NCBI RefSeq assembly: GCF_001280085.1
Contig: NZ_LGED01000005.1
Span: 1 to 21,119, forward strand
DNA from: Saccharothrix sp. NRRL B-16348
GTDB taxonomy: Bacteria > Actinomycetota > Actinomycetes > Mycobacteriales > Pseudonocardiaceae
Reading direction: 5' to 3'
Length of the DNA stretch: 21,119 nucleotides
In this document: piece by piece, positions 13,924 to 21,119 of the stretch
Numbering within the stretch: position 1 is the stretch's first letter
How the letters are laid out: every line of letters starts with the position of its first letter
Translations under genes and position numbers: made by a program
The notes under the pieces: generated by a model
What the model was told of the DNA's origin: nothing
Database searches by the model: none
Seen by the model: only the letters and a program-made list of their open reading frames with translations

Positions 13924-13929
13924 ACCCTA
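13924..13929 (-). promoter_or_regulatory. Possible -10 element for the secreted RCC1 protein gene
   Basis: TAGGGT on the minus strand fits the TANNNT pattern and would give a leader of roughly 25 nt containing the G-rich ribosome binding site. No convincing -35 hexamer is visible, so this is weak. Confidence 0.25.
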
Positions 13930-13965
13930 CGTCGGGACCGGCCGAAACGGGTACTCCGCGACGGC

Positions 13966-13987
13966 ACCCGGGACCTTGGTCCCGGGT
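13966..13987. repeat. Perfect inverted repeat in the cydA/RCC1 divergent region
   Basis: Arms ACCCGGGACC (13966-13975) and GGTCCCGGGT (13978-13987) are perfectly complementary and separated by TT. A 2-nt loop is too tight for a good RNA terminator and there is no T-run. It also lies upstream of both genes, so a DNA-level operator is likelier. Which of the two divergent genes it serves cannot be told. Confidence 0.55.
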
Positions 13988-14020
13988 CGTGGGGGACCGT
14001 CGTACCTGAGCACGACCCCA

Positions 14021-14042
14021 GGCTCGGACCTAGGTTCGAGCC
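14021..14042 (+). promoter_or_regulatory. Leaderless cydA promoter embedded in a near-perfect 22-bp palindrome
   Basis: The 22 bp ending one base before the cydA GTG are palindromic except for one symmetric G/T pair: GGCTCG, then ACCTAGGT at the centre, then CGAGCC. The -10-like TAGGTT (14031-14036) lies inside the palindrome and is 6 nt from the GTG at 14043, with no Shine-Dalgarno sequence. A leaderless transcript is the natural reading. A dimeric repressor bound here would block the -10. The sequence does not look like the Rex consensus (TTGTGAA...TTCACAA). Confidence 0.5.
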
Positions 14043-15521
14043 GTGGACGTCCTCGACCTGGCACGGTGGCAGTTCGGCATCACCACCGTCTACCACTTCC
14101 TGATGGTGCCGCTGACCATCGGGCTCTCCCTGCTGGTGGCCGGGATGCAGACCGCGTGGGTGCGCACGGGTGACCGCAAGTACCTGGCGATGACGAAGTT
14201 CTGGGGCAAGCTGCTGCTGATCAACTTCGCCATGGGCGTGGTCACCGGCATCGTGCAGGAGTTCCAGTTCGGCATGACGTGGAGCGCCTACTCGCGCTTC
14301 GTCGGCGACGTGTTCGGCGCGCCGCTGGCCATGGAGGGTCTGGTCGCGTTCTTCGTCGAGTCGACGTTCCTCGGGCTGTGGATCTTCGGCTGGGACCGCC
14401 TGCCGAAGAAGGTCCACCTGGCCTGCGTGTGGGCGTTCTCGCTGGCCACGATCGCGTCGGCGTACTTCATCCTGGCCGCGAACTCGTGGATGCAGCACCC
14501 CGTCGGCGTGGAGCTGGTCGACGGCAGGCCCCGGCTGACGTCGATCTGGGCGGTGCTGGGCAACAACACCGTGCTGGCGGCGTTTCCGCACACGATCTTC
14601 GGCGCGTTCGCCGTCGCCGGCACGTTCCTGGTGGGCGTCGCGGCGTGGCACCTGTGGCGGCGCAGCGACGACGGGCCGGTGTGGCGCGCGTCGGTCAAGT
14701 TCGGCACGTGGGTGGGCGTGGCGGCGTTCACCGGGCTCGCGATCACCGGCGACATGCAGGGCAAGCTGATGTTCGAGCAGCAGCCGATGAAGATGGCGGC
14801 GGCCGAGGCGCTGTGCCACACGGAGTCGCCCGCCGCGTTCTCGGTGTTCGCGCTCGGCGACGTGTCGCGGCCCGACTGCGAGAACGTCAAGAGCGTCACG
14901 GTGCCCGCGCTGCTGTCGTTCCTGGCGCACAACGACTTCACCACCGAGGTCAAGGGCATCGAGGACCTGGTGCCGCTGTACCAGGAGAAGTACGGGACCA
15001 ACTACCCGGTCGACCCGAAGCTGGGCGAGCTGTCGGGCAAGCCGATCGACTACGTGCCCAACCTGCCGGTCACCTACTGGGGGTTCCGGCTGATGATCGG
15101 GTTCGGCGGGCTCGCGGTCGGCGCGGGGCTGCTGGTCCTGTGGCTCACGCGGGGTGGTCGGACGCCGCGCGGCCGGTGGTTCAAGTGGCTGGCGCTGGGC
15201 AGCATCGCGACGCCGTTCCTGGCCAACAGCTTCGGCTGGATCTTCACCGAGATGGGTCGGCAGCCGTTCGTGGTGGTGCCGAACCCGAGCGGGGTGGACG
15301 GGGTGTGGATGTTCACCGCGCGGGCCGTGTCGTCGTCGACACCGGGGGAGGTGTTGACGTCGCTGGTCGCCTTGACGCTCGTCTACGGGGTGCTGGCGTG
15401 CGTCGAGGTGTTCCTGATCCGGCGGTACGTCCGCGCGGGGATCGCGGGCGTGCTGCCGGCTCGAAAACCCGACGACGACGCCGAGTCGCGTGACGACGAC
15501 GTCCTGACGTTCGCTTACTGA
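14043..15521 (+). CDS. cydA: Cytochrome bd ubiquinol/menaquinol oxidase subunit I
   Basis: 492 residues from GTG 14043. The N-terminus DLARWQFGITTVYHF matches the family, so the start is right. The subunit oxidises quinol and reduces O2 to water at high affinity without pumping protons. Haem ligands are visible: His18 (b595, in VYHFL), His183 (b558, in AFPHTIFGAF) and Met404 (b558, in WIFTEMGRQPF). Glu98 and Glu106 in MEGLVAFFVESTFLGLW are the usual proton-path acids, and the quinol-loop motif GDMQGKLMFEQQPMKMAAAEA (237-257) carries Lys250 and Glu255. About nine membrane helices are expected. The Q-loop lacks the long E. coli-type insert, as is normal for actinobacteria. It is first of the operon cydA-cydB-cydDC-kinase. 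Confidence 0.97.
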   Translation: MDVLDLARWQFGITTVYHFLMVPLTIGLSLLVAGMQTAWVRTGDRKYLAMTKFWGKLLLINFAMGVVTGIVQEFQFGMTWSAYSRFVGDVFGAPLAMEGLVAFFVESTFLGLWIFGWDRLPKKVHLACVWAFSLATIASAYFILAANSWMQHPVGVELVDGRPRLTSIWAVLGNNTVLAAFPHTIFGAFAVAGTFLVGVAAWHLWRRSDDGPVWRASVKFGTWVGVAAFTGLAITGDMQGKLMFEQQPMKMAAAEALCHTESPAAFSVFALGDVSRPDCENVKSVTVPALLSFLAHNDFTTEVKGIEDLVPLYQEKYGTNYPVDPKLGELSGKPIDYVPNLPVTYWGFRLMIGFGGLAVGAGLLVLWLTRGGRTPRGRWFKWLALGSIATPFLANSFGWIFTEMGRQPFVVVPNPSGVDGVWMFTARAVSSSTPGEVLTSLVALTLVYGVLACVEVFLIRRYVRAGIAGVLPARKPDDDAESRDDDVLTFAY

Positions 15522-15532
15522 GAGGGGGAGCC

Positions 15533-16534
15533 GTGGAGACGTTCTGGTTCTGCGTGATCGCCCTGCTGTGGCTGGGCTACCTGTTCCTGGAGGGGTTCGA
15601 CTTCGGCGTCGGCATGCTGCTGCCCGTGCTCGGGCGGTCGGACGCCGAGCGGCGGGTGCTGGTCAACACCATCGGACCGGTGTGGGACGGCAACGAGGTG
15701 TGGCTGCTGGTCGCGGTCGGCGCCACGTTCGCCGCGTTCCCCGCCTGGTACGCGGCGCTGCTCAGCTCGGTGTACCTGCCGCTGGTGCTGTTCCTGCTGG
15801 CGTTGATCGGGCGCGGGGTCGCGTTCGAGTACCGGGGGAAGGTCGACTCGGCGCGGTGGCGGCGGGTGTGGGACCGGGTGATCGTCACCGGGTCGTGGAC
15901 GGCCGCGCTCGGGATCGGGCTGCTGCTGTCGGCGACGGTGTTCGGGATGCCGTTGGACGCCGCCGGCGACCGGGTCGGCTCGCCGTTCGCCTCGATCCGG
16001 TGGGAGACGCTGCTCGGCGCGGTGGCGGTGGCCGGGTACGCGTTCGTGCACGGCGCGGTGTTCCTGTCGCTGAAGACCGAGGGTGACGTGCGGGAACGGG
16101 CGCGCGCGCTGGCGCTGAAGGTCGCGCCGGTGGCGTTGCTGCCGCTGCTGGTGCTGCTGCTGACCGTGCAGCTGCGGTTCGGGTCGGCGTGGACGTGGGG
16201 CGCGTCGACCGTGGTCGCGCTGGCGGCGCTGGGCGCGTACGGGCGGCTGGTGCTGCGGCGTGAGGGGCAGGCGTTCGCGCTGATGGGCGTCGTGGTGGCG
16301 GCGACGGTCGCGGCGCTGTTCGGCGCGCTGCACCCGAACGTGCTGCCGTCCACTTTGGACCCGGCGTGGTCGCTGACGGTGGCGGGCGCCGCGTCGAGCC
16401 CGTACACGCTGACCGTGATGACGTGGGTGGCCGCGTTCGGCACACCCGCCGTGCTCGTCTACCAGGGGTGGACGTACTGGGTGTTCCGCAAGCGGATCGG
16501 CACCCGGCACATCCCTCAGGTGCACGTGCCGTGA
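15533..16534 (+). CDS. cydB: Cytochrome bd oxidase subunit II
   Basis: 333 residues from GTG 15533, with a strong ribosome binding site AGGGGGAG (15523-15530) and 11 nt after cydA. The N-terminus FCVIALLWLGYLFLEGFDFGVGMLLPVLG and the block GPVWDGNEVWLLVAVGATFAAFP (48-70) are diagnostic of CydB. The protein has about eight membrane helices, carries no haem ligands of its own and stabilises the haems of CydA. The length is normal for the 330-380 range of the family. The last codons overlap the start of cydDC (GTGA), indicating coupled synthesis. Confidence 0.96.
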   Translation: METFWFCVIALLWLGYLFLEGFDFGVGMLLPVLGRSDAERRVLVNTIGPVWDGNEVWLLVAVGATFAAFPAWYAALLSSVYLPLVLFLLALIGRGVAFEYRGKVDSARWRRVWDRVIVTGSWTAALGIGLLLSATVFGMPLDAAGDRVGSPFASIRWETLLGAVAVAGYAFVHGAVFLSLKTEGDVRERARALALKVAPVALLPLLVLLLTVQLRFGSAWTWGASTVVALAALGAYGRLVLRREGQAFALMGVVVAATVAALFGALHPNVLPSTLDPAWSLTVAGAASSPYTLTVMTWVAAFGTPAVLVYQGWTYWVFRKRIGTRHIPQVHVP

Positions 16535-19500
16535 ACTTCCCCGGAGCCCCTTCCGCCAAGAAGCCGGGGAAAGGCCCGCTCGGCGCGCTGCCAACGCTCT
16601 CGCGTTCGGCGCGCCGGGCGCTGGCCTGGTGCGCGGTGCTGGCCGCGCTGACGGCGGGCGCGTTGGTGTGGCAGGCGGTGGCGCTGGCGTCGGCGCTGGT
16701 GACCGGCGGGTCGTTGTGGGTGCTGGCGGGCGCGGTCGTGGTGCGGGCGCTGCTCGCGTGGGCGACCGAGACGGTGGCGGCGCGTGCGGCGGCGGGCGCG
16801 AAGGAAGAGCTGCGGGCGGCGGTGCTGGACCGGGCGCTGGGGCTCGGGCCGTCGTGGATCGTGGCGCGGGGGCCGGCGTCGCTGGCGGTGTTGGCGACCA
16901 AAGGCTTGGACGCGCTGGACGCCTACTTCACCCGCTACCTGCCGGCGTTGGTGACGACCGCCGTCGTGCCGGTGGCGGTGGGCGGGTGGATCTTCTTCAC
17001 CGACCCGACGTCGGCCGTGCTGATCGCCGTGACGCTGCCGTTGATCCCGGTGTTCGCGATCCTGATCGGCCGGTTCACGTCGGCGCGGGTGGCCGCGGCG
17101 GCGTCGGCGCTGGAGCGGTTGTCGGGACGGCTGGCGGAGCTGGTGCGGGCGCTGCCGGTGCTGACCGCGTTCGGGCGGGCGGCGGCTCAGGCGTCGGCCG
17201 TCCAGGAGGTGGGCGAGCGGTATCGGAAGGCGACGATGGGGACGTTGCGGGTGGCGTTCCTGTCGGCGCTGGTGCTGGAGATCGTGGCGTCGCTGTCGGT
17301 GGCGTTGATCGCGGTGGGGATCGGGCTGCGGCTGGTGTCGGGGGAGATGACGCTGGTCACGGGCCTGGTGGTGCTGATCCTCGCGCCGGAGTGCTACTTG
17401 CCGCTGCGGGCGGCCGGTGCGGCGCACCACGCTTCGGAGGACGGGGTGGAGGCCGTGCGGCGGGTCGCGGAGATCCCCGAGCCGCGCGAGCGCGGGTGGG
17501 CGCCCGTCCTGGCCGAGGGGGAGGCCAGGCCGGTCGAGGGGGTGGAGGTTCGCGATCTCCGCGTGTCGCGGCGGGGGAGGTTCGCGCCCGATGGGGTCGG
17601 GTTCCGAGTGCGGCCCGGGGAGGTCCACCGGGTGGACGCGCCCAGTGGGGCCGGCAAGTCGACGCTCTTCGCCGTGTTGCTGGGGTTCGTGGAGCCGGAT
17701 GGCGGGTCCGTTGCGGTTGATCGGTCGGCTATCGCCTGGGTGCCGCAGCGGCCCGCGTTCGCCGGGCGGACGGTGGCCGACGAACTGGAGTTGACCGCGG
17801 GGCGGGTCGACCACGAGGTGTTGGCGTCGGTGGCGGCGGATCACCTGGTGGCGCGGCCGATCGCGGAGCTGTCGACCGGGGAGCGGCAGCGGGTCGCGGT
17901 CGCGCGGGCCCTGACGCGGGTGCGGGACGGCGCGAAGGTGCTGCTCCTGGACGAGCCCACCGCCCACCTCGACCCGGCGACGGCGGCGAAGGTGATGGCG
18001 GCGGTCCACCAGGCCGCCGCTGACGGTGCGGCGGTCGTCCTGGCGACCCACCGGCTGGTCGGTGAGCAGGCCGAGGAGGTGGCGGCGGCTCGGGCGGTCC
18101 AGCCGGTAGGCGACCGGTCGACCGTCGCGCGGTCGCCCCGGCCGACCCGGCGGCTGTTGGCGGGGGCGTTGCTGGGCGCGGCGGCGTCGGCGAGCGGTGT
18201 GGCGCTGACGGCGTTCGCGGCCTACCTGATCGCGAAGGCGGCGACCCAGCCGCCGATCCTCACGCTGTCCGTGCTGGTGGTGGGCGTGCGGACGTTCGCG
18301 CTGGCCAAGGGGGTGCTCCGGTACCTGGAGCGGTTGGTGTCGCACGACGCCGCCTTCCGCCACGCCGAGTCGTTGCGGGTCCGGCTGTGGCGCGGGCTCC
18401 GGCCCGGCCAAGCCGAGCTCACCCGCCTGGTCGACGACGTCGACACGGTCCGCGACCTGGTCCCCCGCGTCCTCCAACCGCCGTTGATCGCGGTGGGCGT
18501 GTCGGCCGCGGCGGTGGCGTTGTTCGCGCTGATCGAACCGGTGGCCGGCCTCGCGCTGGCCGTCGCCCTGGTCGTCGGCGGCACGCTGGCGCCGGTCGTC
18601 GCCGTGCTCACCGAACGCCGTGCCACGGCCGTCCTCGCCAGGGGACGGCGGCACGTGTCGGAGCAGGTGCTGACCCTGCTCACCGCCGCACCCGACCTGA
18701 TCGCGTTCGGCGCCGACCGCGAGGTCCGCGCCGACCTGGCCCGCCAGGACGCCGAACTCGCCCGGCAGGCCCGTCGCCAGGCCCTCGGCGCGGGCGCGGC
18801 GATCGGCATCGTGCACCTGACGACCGGCCTGGCGTCGGCGGTGTGCATCGGCCTGGCCGGCGGCGTCGACCCGCTGCTCGTGCCCGTCCTCGGCCTCGTG
18901 CCGCTGGCGTTGGCGGAGGTGCTGGGCGCGCTGCCCACCGCCGCACAGCACCGGGCCGCGTTGCGCGAGTCGTACGGCCGGGTAGTCGAGCAGGCCGATC
19001 GGCCCGCCGACCCGTCGACGGCACGGGTCGAGCAGGGCGCGGTCGGCGGCGCGGTCGGGCTCGAAGGCGTCACGGTGCGGTGGCCGGGCAGCGCGGAACC
19101 GGCGCTGGAGCGGGTGTCGTTCGACCTACCCGCCGGCGCCAAGGTGGCCGTGGTGGGACCGTCGGGAGCGGGCAAGTCGAGCCTGTTCGCGTTGCTGTTG
19201 GGCTTCCTCGAACCCGAACGCGGGCTGGTGTGGCGGCCCGACCGCGTGGCCTGGTGCCCGCAGGAGCCGATGCTCGTCTCGACCACGGTCCGCGAGAACC
19301 TGCGGCTGGGCGACCCCCGAGCGGAGGACGAACGGCTGCGCTGGGCACTCGACGTCGCCGGCGTCCGGCTCGACCTCGACACCGTGATCGGCCCGACGCT
19401 GCTGTCCGGCGGTGAGGCGCAGCGGGTCGCGCTGGCCCGCGCCCTGCTCTACGACGCCGACCTCGTGCTCCTGGACGAGCCGACCGCCCACCTCGACGAG

Positions 19501-19650
19501 CCGACCGCCGCCGCGTTGCTGGCGCGCCTGGACGACGTGCTGCGGGACAAGACCGTCATCCACATCACCCACCGGCCGGGTGAGGCCGACCGCGCGGACC
19601 TGGTGCTGGACGTCGCCGCGGGGCGGACGCGGGTCAGGGCCTACCGTTGA
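16531..19650 (+). CDS. cydDC: Fused CydD-CydC thiol/haem ABC transporter needed for cytochrome bd assembly
   Basis: 1039 residues from GTG 16531, which overlaps the cydB stop by 4 nt; the open frame further upstream is only a shifted read of cydB. It is a tandem fusion, TMD-NBD-TMD-NBD, of the two half transporters that are separate in E. coli. First NBD: Walker A APSGAGKST (about 370-378), signature LSTGE (about 447-451, in place of LSGGQ), Walker B VLLLDEPTAHLD (about 470-481) and H-loop LATHR. Second NBD: GPSGAGKSS (about 876-884), LSGGE (about 958-962), LVLLDEPTAHLD and ITHR. Known CydDC exports glutathione/cysteine or handles haem to permit bd oxidase maturation; in mycothiol-making actinobacteria the thiol substrate may differ. 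Fusion is common in actinobacteria. Both ATP sites look usable, although the first signature is degenerate. Confidence 0.95.
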   Translation: MNFPGAPSAKKPGKGPLGALPTLSRSARRALAWCAVLAALTAGALVWQAVALASALVTGGSLWVLAGAVVVRALLAWATETVAARAAAGAKEELRAAVLDRALGLGPSWIVARGPASLAVLATKGLDALDAYFTRYLPALVTTAVVPVAVGGWIFFTDPTSAVLIAVTLPLIPVFAILIGRFTSARVAAAASALERLSGRLAELVRALPVLTAFGRAAAQASAVQEVGERYRKATMGTLRVAFLSALVLEIVASLSVALIAVGIGLRLVSGEMTLVTGLVVLILAPECYLPLRAAGAAHHASEDGVEAVRRVAEIPEPRERGWAPVLAEGEARPVEGVEVRDLRVSRRGRFAPDGVGFRVRPGEVHRVDAPSGAGKSTLFAVLLGFVEPDGGSVAVDRSAIAWVPQRPAFAGRTVADELELTAGRVDHEVLASVAADHLVARPIAELSTGERQRVAVARALTRVRDGAKVLLLDEPTAHLDPATAAKVMAAVHQAAADGAAVVLATHRLVGEQAEEVAAARAVQPVGDRSTVARSPRPTRRLLAGALLGAAASASGVALTAFAAYLIAKAATQPPILTLSVLVVGVRTFALAKGVLRYLERLVSHDAAFRHAESLRVRLWRGLRPGQAELTRLVDDVDTVRDLVPRVLQPPLIAVGVSAAAVALFALIEPVAGLALAVALVVGGTLAPVVAVLTERRATAVLARGRRHVSEQVLTLLTAAPDLIAFGADREVRADLARQDAELARQARRQALGAGAAIGIVHLTTGLASAVCIGLAGGVDPLLVPVLGLVPLALAEVLGALPTAAQHRAALRESYGRVVEQADRPADPSTARVEQGAVGGAVGLEGVTVRWPGSAEPALERVSFDLPAGAKVAVVGPSGAGKSSLFALLLGFLEPERGLVWRPDRVAWCPQEPMLVSTTVRENLRLGDPRAEDERLRWALDVAGVRLDLDTVIGPTLLSGGEAQRVALARALLYDADLVLLDEPTAHLDEPTAAALLARLDDVLRDKTVIHITHRPGEADRADLVLDVAAGRTRVRAYR

Positions 19651-20774
19651 CCACCGTGGACCCCGCCCGCGTGCTCGCCGCGTCGACCGAGATCACCTCG
19701 GCCGCCCTCGCCGGCGACGACCCGGACGCCGTGCTGCCGCTCGTGGTGCGCAGCGCCGTCGAACTCGCCGGCGCGGACCTCGGGCTGGCCATGGTCACCG
19801 CCGACGACGGCACGCTGACCGTCGAGGCGTCCTCCGGCGACGTCGACCCGGTGGGCATCGTGCTGTCGAGCCGTTCGTCGGCGGCACGGGCGGCGCGGAC
19901 CGGCGTGCCCGTGGTCGCGGCCGACTTCACCACCGACCCGCGCACCGCGCCGTTCGTGCCCAAGGCGTTGCGCGGCTACGGCCCGTTCGCGGTCGCGCCG
20001 TTCGGCACCAAGGAGCGCAGGATCGGCGCGCTGGCGGTGTACCGGCGCAAGGGCGCGCAGCCGTTCAGCCAGGACACCGTCGAGGTGCTGGCCGCGTTCG
20101 CCGCGCAGGCGGGCCTCGCGGTCGTGCTGGCCGAGGGGTCGACCGCGCGGCAGCGGATCGCGGTCTACCAGGAACGCGAGCGCATCGCCCGCGACCTGCA
20201 CGACGTGATCATCCAGCGGCTGTACGCGACCGGCGTGCAGCTCGACCTGCTCGACCGGCGGCTCAAGCTCGACGGCCGGGAGGCGCGCCGGCTGGCCGAC
20301 TGCGTGGACCAGCTCGACCAGACCATGGCCGAGGTCCGCGCCACCGTCCGGGCCCTGCGCAGCGCCGATCCGGGCAAACCCGCCGACGTCGACCTCAAGG
20401 GCTCGGTGCTGGCCGAAGCACGCACGGCGGGCGAGCTGCTGGGGTTCGAACCGGAGGTGCGCGTCGAGGGCGAGGTGGGCGACGTCCCCGCGGACCTGGC
20501 CGACCACGCCCGCGCGGCGCTGCGGGAGGCGTTGTCGAACGTGGTGCGGCACTCGGGCGCGCGGCACGTCGGCATCGCGCTGCGCCGCACCCCCGACCGG
20601 CTGGACCTCGAAGTCGCCGACGACGGCTGCGGCATCCCGCGCGGTGTCGCCAAACGGGGCCTGCGGCACCTGGAGGAACGCGCCCTCGCCGCGGGCGGCG
20701 GCTGCGAGATCACCTCGTCACCCCGCACCGGCACCACGATCACCTGGCACGTGCCGCTGAGCCCCACCGCTTGA
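19647..20774 (+). CDS. GAF-domain sensor histidine kinase (HisKA_3, DevS-like) coupled to the cyd operon
   Basis: 375 residues if translation starts at TTG 19647 (TTGA overlap with the cydDC stop) or 372 from GTG 19656. A single GAF domain spans about 10-160 (ending GALAVYRRKGAQPFSQDTVEVLAAFAAQAG). It is followed by a HisKA_3 dimerisation helix with the phospho-acceptor His185 in ERERIARDLHD. The HATPase_c domain has an N-box (ALREALSNVVRHSGARHV), a G1 box (DDGCGIP) and a G2-type GLRHLEERALAAGGG. This is the NarL-partner kinase type seen in DevS/DosT. It has no membrane helix, so it is cytoplasmic. The GAF part contains neither His nor Cys, so DevS-style haem ligation by His, or a Cys thiol switch, is unlikely. 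No response regulator lies within the window. Location suggests a role in respiratory or redox control. Confidence 0.92.
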   Translation: MTTVDPARVLAASTEITSAALAGDDPDAVLPLVVRSAVELAGADLGLAMVTADDGTLTVEASSGDVDPVGIVLSSRSSAARAARTGVPVVAADFTTDPRTAPFVPKALRGYGPFAVAPFGTKERRIGALAVYRRKGAQPFSQDTVEVLAAFAAQAGLAVVLAEGSTARQRIAVYQERERIARDLHDVIIQRLYATGVQLDLLDRRLKLDGREARRLADCVDQLDQTMAEVRATVRALRSADPGKPADVDLKGSVLAEARTAGELLGFEPEVRVEGEVGDVPADLADHARAALREALSNVVRHSGARHVGIALRRTPDRLDLEVADDGCGIPRGVAKRGLRHLEERALAAGGGCEITSSPRTGTTITWHVPLSPTA

Positions 20775-21010
20775 AGTGTCTTAGCCGACCGGAAAGCCAA
20801 TTCCGACTACACCGAAGCCGTTCCGGCCAGTCCGACGGATTGCAGCTTGCTCCAAGCGCTCTCGAGATGCTCGCGGGTGAACAACCTTCGTTTGCGGGTA
20901 GTCCACTCCTAGACGAACAGCGACGCGCTTGGTGACCCTCCATCACCGGATCGACGATCTGCCCCGTTATGTCCGTGGCCGGAGACGACTCGACGACGTA
21001 GCGTGCAGCT
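20775..21010. other. Lower-GC intergenic region without a firm gene
   Basis: Base composition drops noticeably compared with the flanking genes. Minus-strand frames stay open for a while but are broken among registers, and third-position bias is weak. One frame gives RLFTREHLESAWSKLQSVGL, which reads protein-like but lasts only about 33 codons between stops. A small hairpin CGGAA-AGCCAA-TTCCG lies just after the kinase stop, without a T-run. I see decayed coding sequence or a regulatory spacer, and nothing I can name. Confidence 0.4.
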
Positions 21011-21119
21011 GTGCGGGCGCCTAGTGCGCTGACCACGAACGTTCGCCGGGTTGGTCAGGCTGCTCGTGGTCGGCCCCAGCGTTGGTGGCGTTCGCTGCGG
21101 ATGCGGGCTCGTTCGCGGC
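21011..21119 (+). CDS. Possible start of a plus-strand gene running off the window
   Basis: A GTG at 21011 opens a frame that stays open to the window end, encoding MRAPSALTTNVRRVGQAA and a basic stretch beyond it. TAGCGT at 20999-21004 lies 6 nt before it, the same leaderless arrangement seen for two other genes in this window. Only 36 codons are visible, Arg-rich and with only moderate third-position GC, so it may be chance. No product can be suggested. Confidence 0.22.
   Translation, partial: MRAPSALTTNVRRVGQAARGRPQRWWRSLRMRARSR

Noticed and set aside
12218..13924. 568-codon plus-strand frame antisense to the RCC1 protein
   Set aside because: It is a Gly/Arg/Val-rich shadow with periodicity inherited from the repeats of the real gene on the other strand.
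13966..13987. Intrinsic terminator between the RCC1 gene and cydA
   Set aside because: The two genes are divergent, so neither 3' end is here. The loop is only 2 nt and there is no T-run.
20740..21036. 98-codon minus-strand frame after the kinase gene
   Set aside because: It overlaps the kinase C-terminus, has mixed third-position usage and no recognisable domain. It is kept only as a sign of possible decayed sequence.

Overview
This is a very GC-rich window with strong G/C third-position bias, many GTG starts (and one possible TTG), 1-4 nt stop/start overlaps and several apparently leaderless promoters. That points to a filamentous actinobacterium, by general feel a member of the Pseudonocardiales (Saccharothrix/Actinosynnema-like). 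The genus is an impression and not something the sequence proves. No rRNA, tRNA, CRISPR array, insertion sequence or prophage was seen.

Layout. (1) 1-6536, minus strand: a MoxR-ATPase operon. In transcription order it holds a SWIM zinc-finger protein, a previously unremarked 124-codon Pro/His/Arg/Thr-rich small ORF, a DUF5691-type helical protein, a MoxR AAA+ ATPase and a DUF5682-type protein. A further gene starts at position 5 and leaves the window; it is probably the VWA-domain partner. Each junction from the SWIM gene to DUF5682 is a 1-4 nt overlap. The set resembles the enterobacterial yehLMPQ group. (2) 6576-10534: a homogentisate (tyrosine/phenylalanine) degradation locus. Homogentisate 1,2-dioxygenase lies on the minus strand. 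Divergent from it are an uncharacterised TIM-barrel-like protein, fumarylacetoacetase and an IclR-type regulator. No maleylacetoacetate isomerase is recognisable. (3) 10572-11545, minus strand: a truncated gene remnant, then a GDT1/TMEM165-family (probably Mn2+-exporting) membrane protein preceded by a convincing yybP-ykoY manganese riboswitch. (4) 11597-13891, minus strand: a large secreted protein made of three VLDTR-type repeats and an RCC1-like beta-propeller. (5) 14043-20774, plus strand: a cytochrome bd operon of cydA, cydB, a fused cydDC ABC transporter and a GAF/HisKA_3 sensor kinase. It is headed by a leaderless promoter that sits inside a near-perfect 22-bp palindrome. (6) 20775-21119: lower-GC sequence with no firm gene.

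How the parts work together: the homogentisate genes convert homogentisate to fumarate and acetoacetate, presumably under the IclR protein. The cyd genes make and assemble a high-affinity quinol oxidase, with a translationally coupled kinase that may report respiratory or redox state. The riboswitch probably couples Mn2+ level to the exporter. The MoxR operon probably encodes a chaperone-like ATPase machine whose clients are unknown. The most unusual items are the coupled small ORF in the MoxR operon, the unknown protein in the homogentisate locus, the Mn riboswitch with a mutually exclusive hairpin, and the palindrome-embedded cydA promoter.
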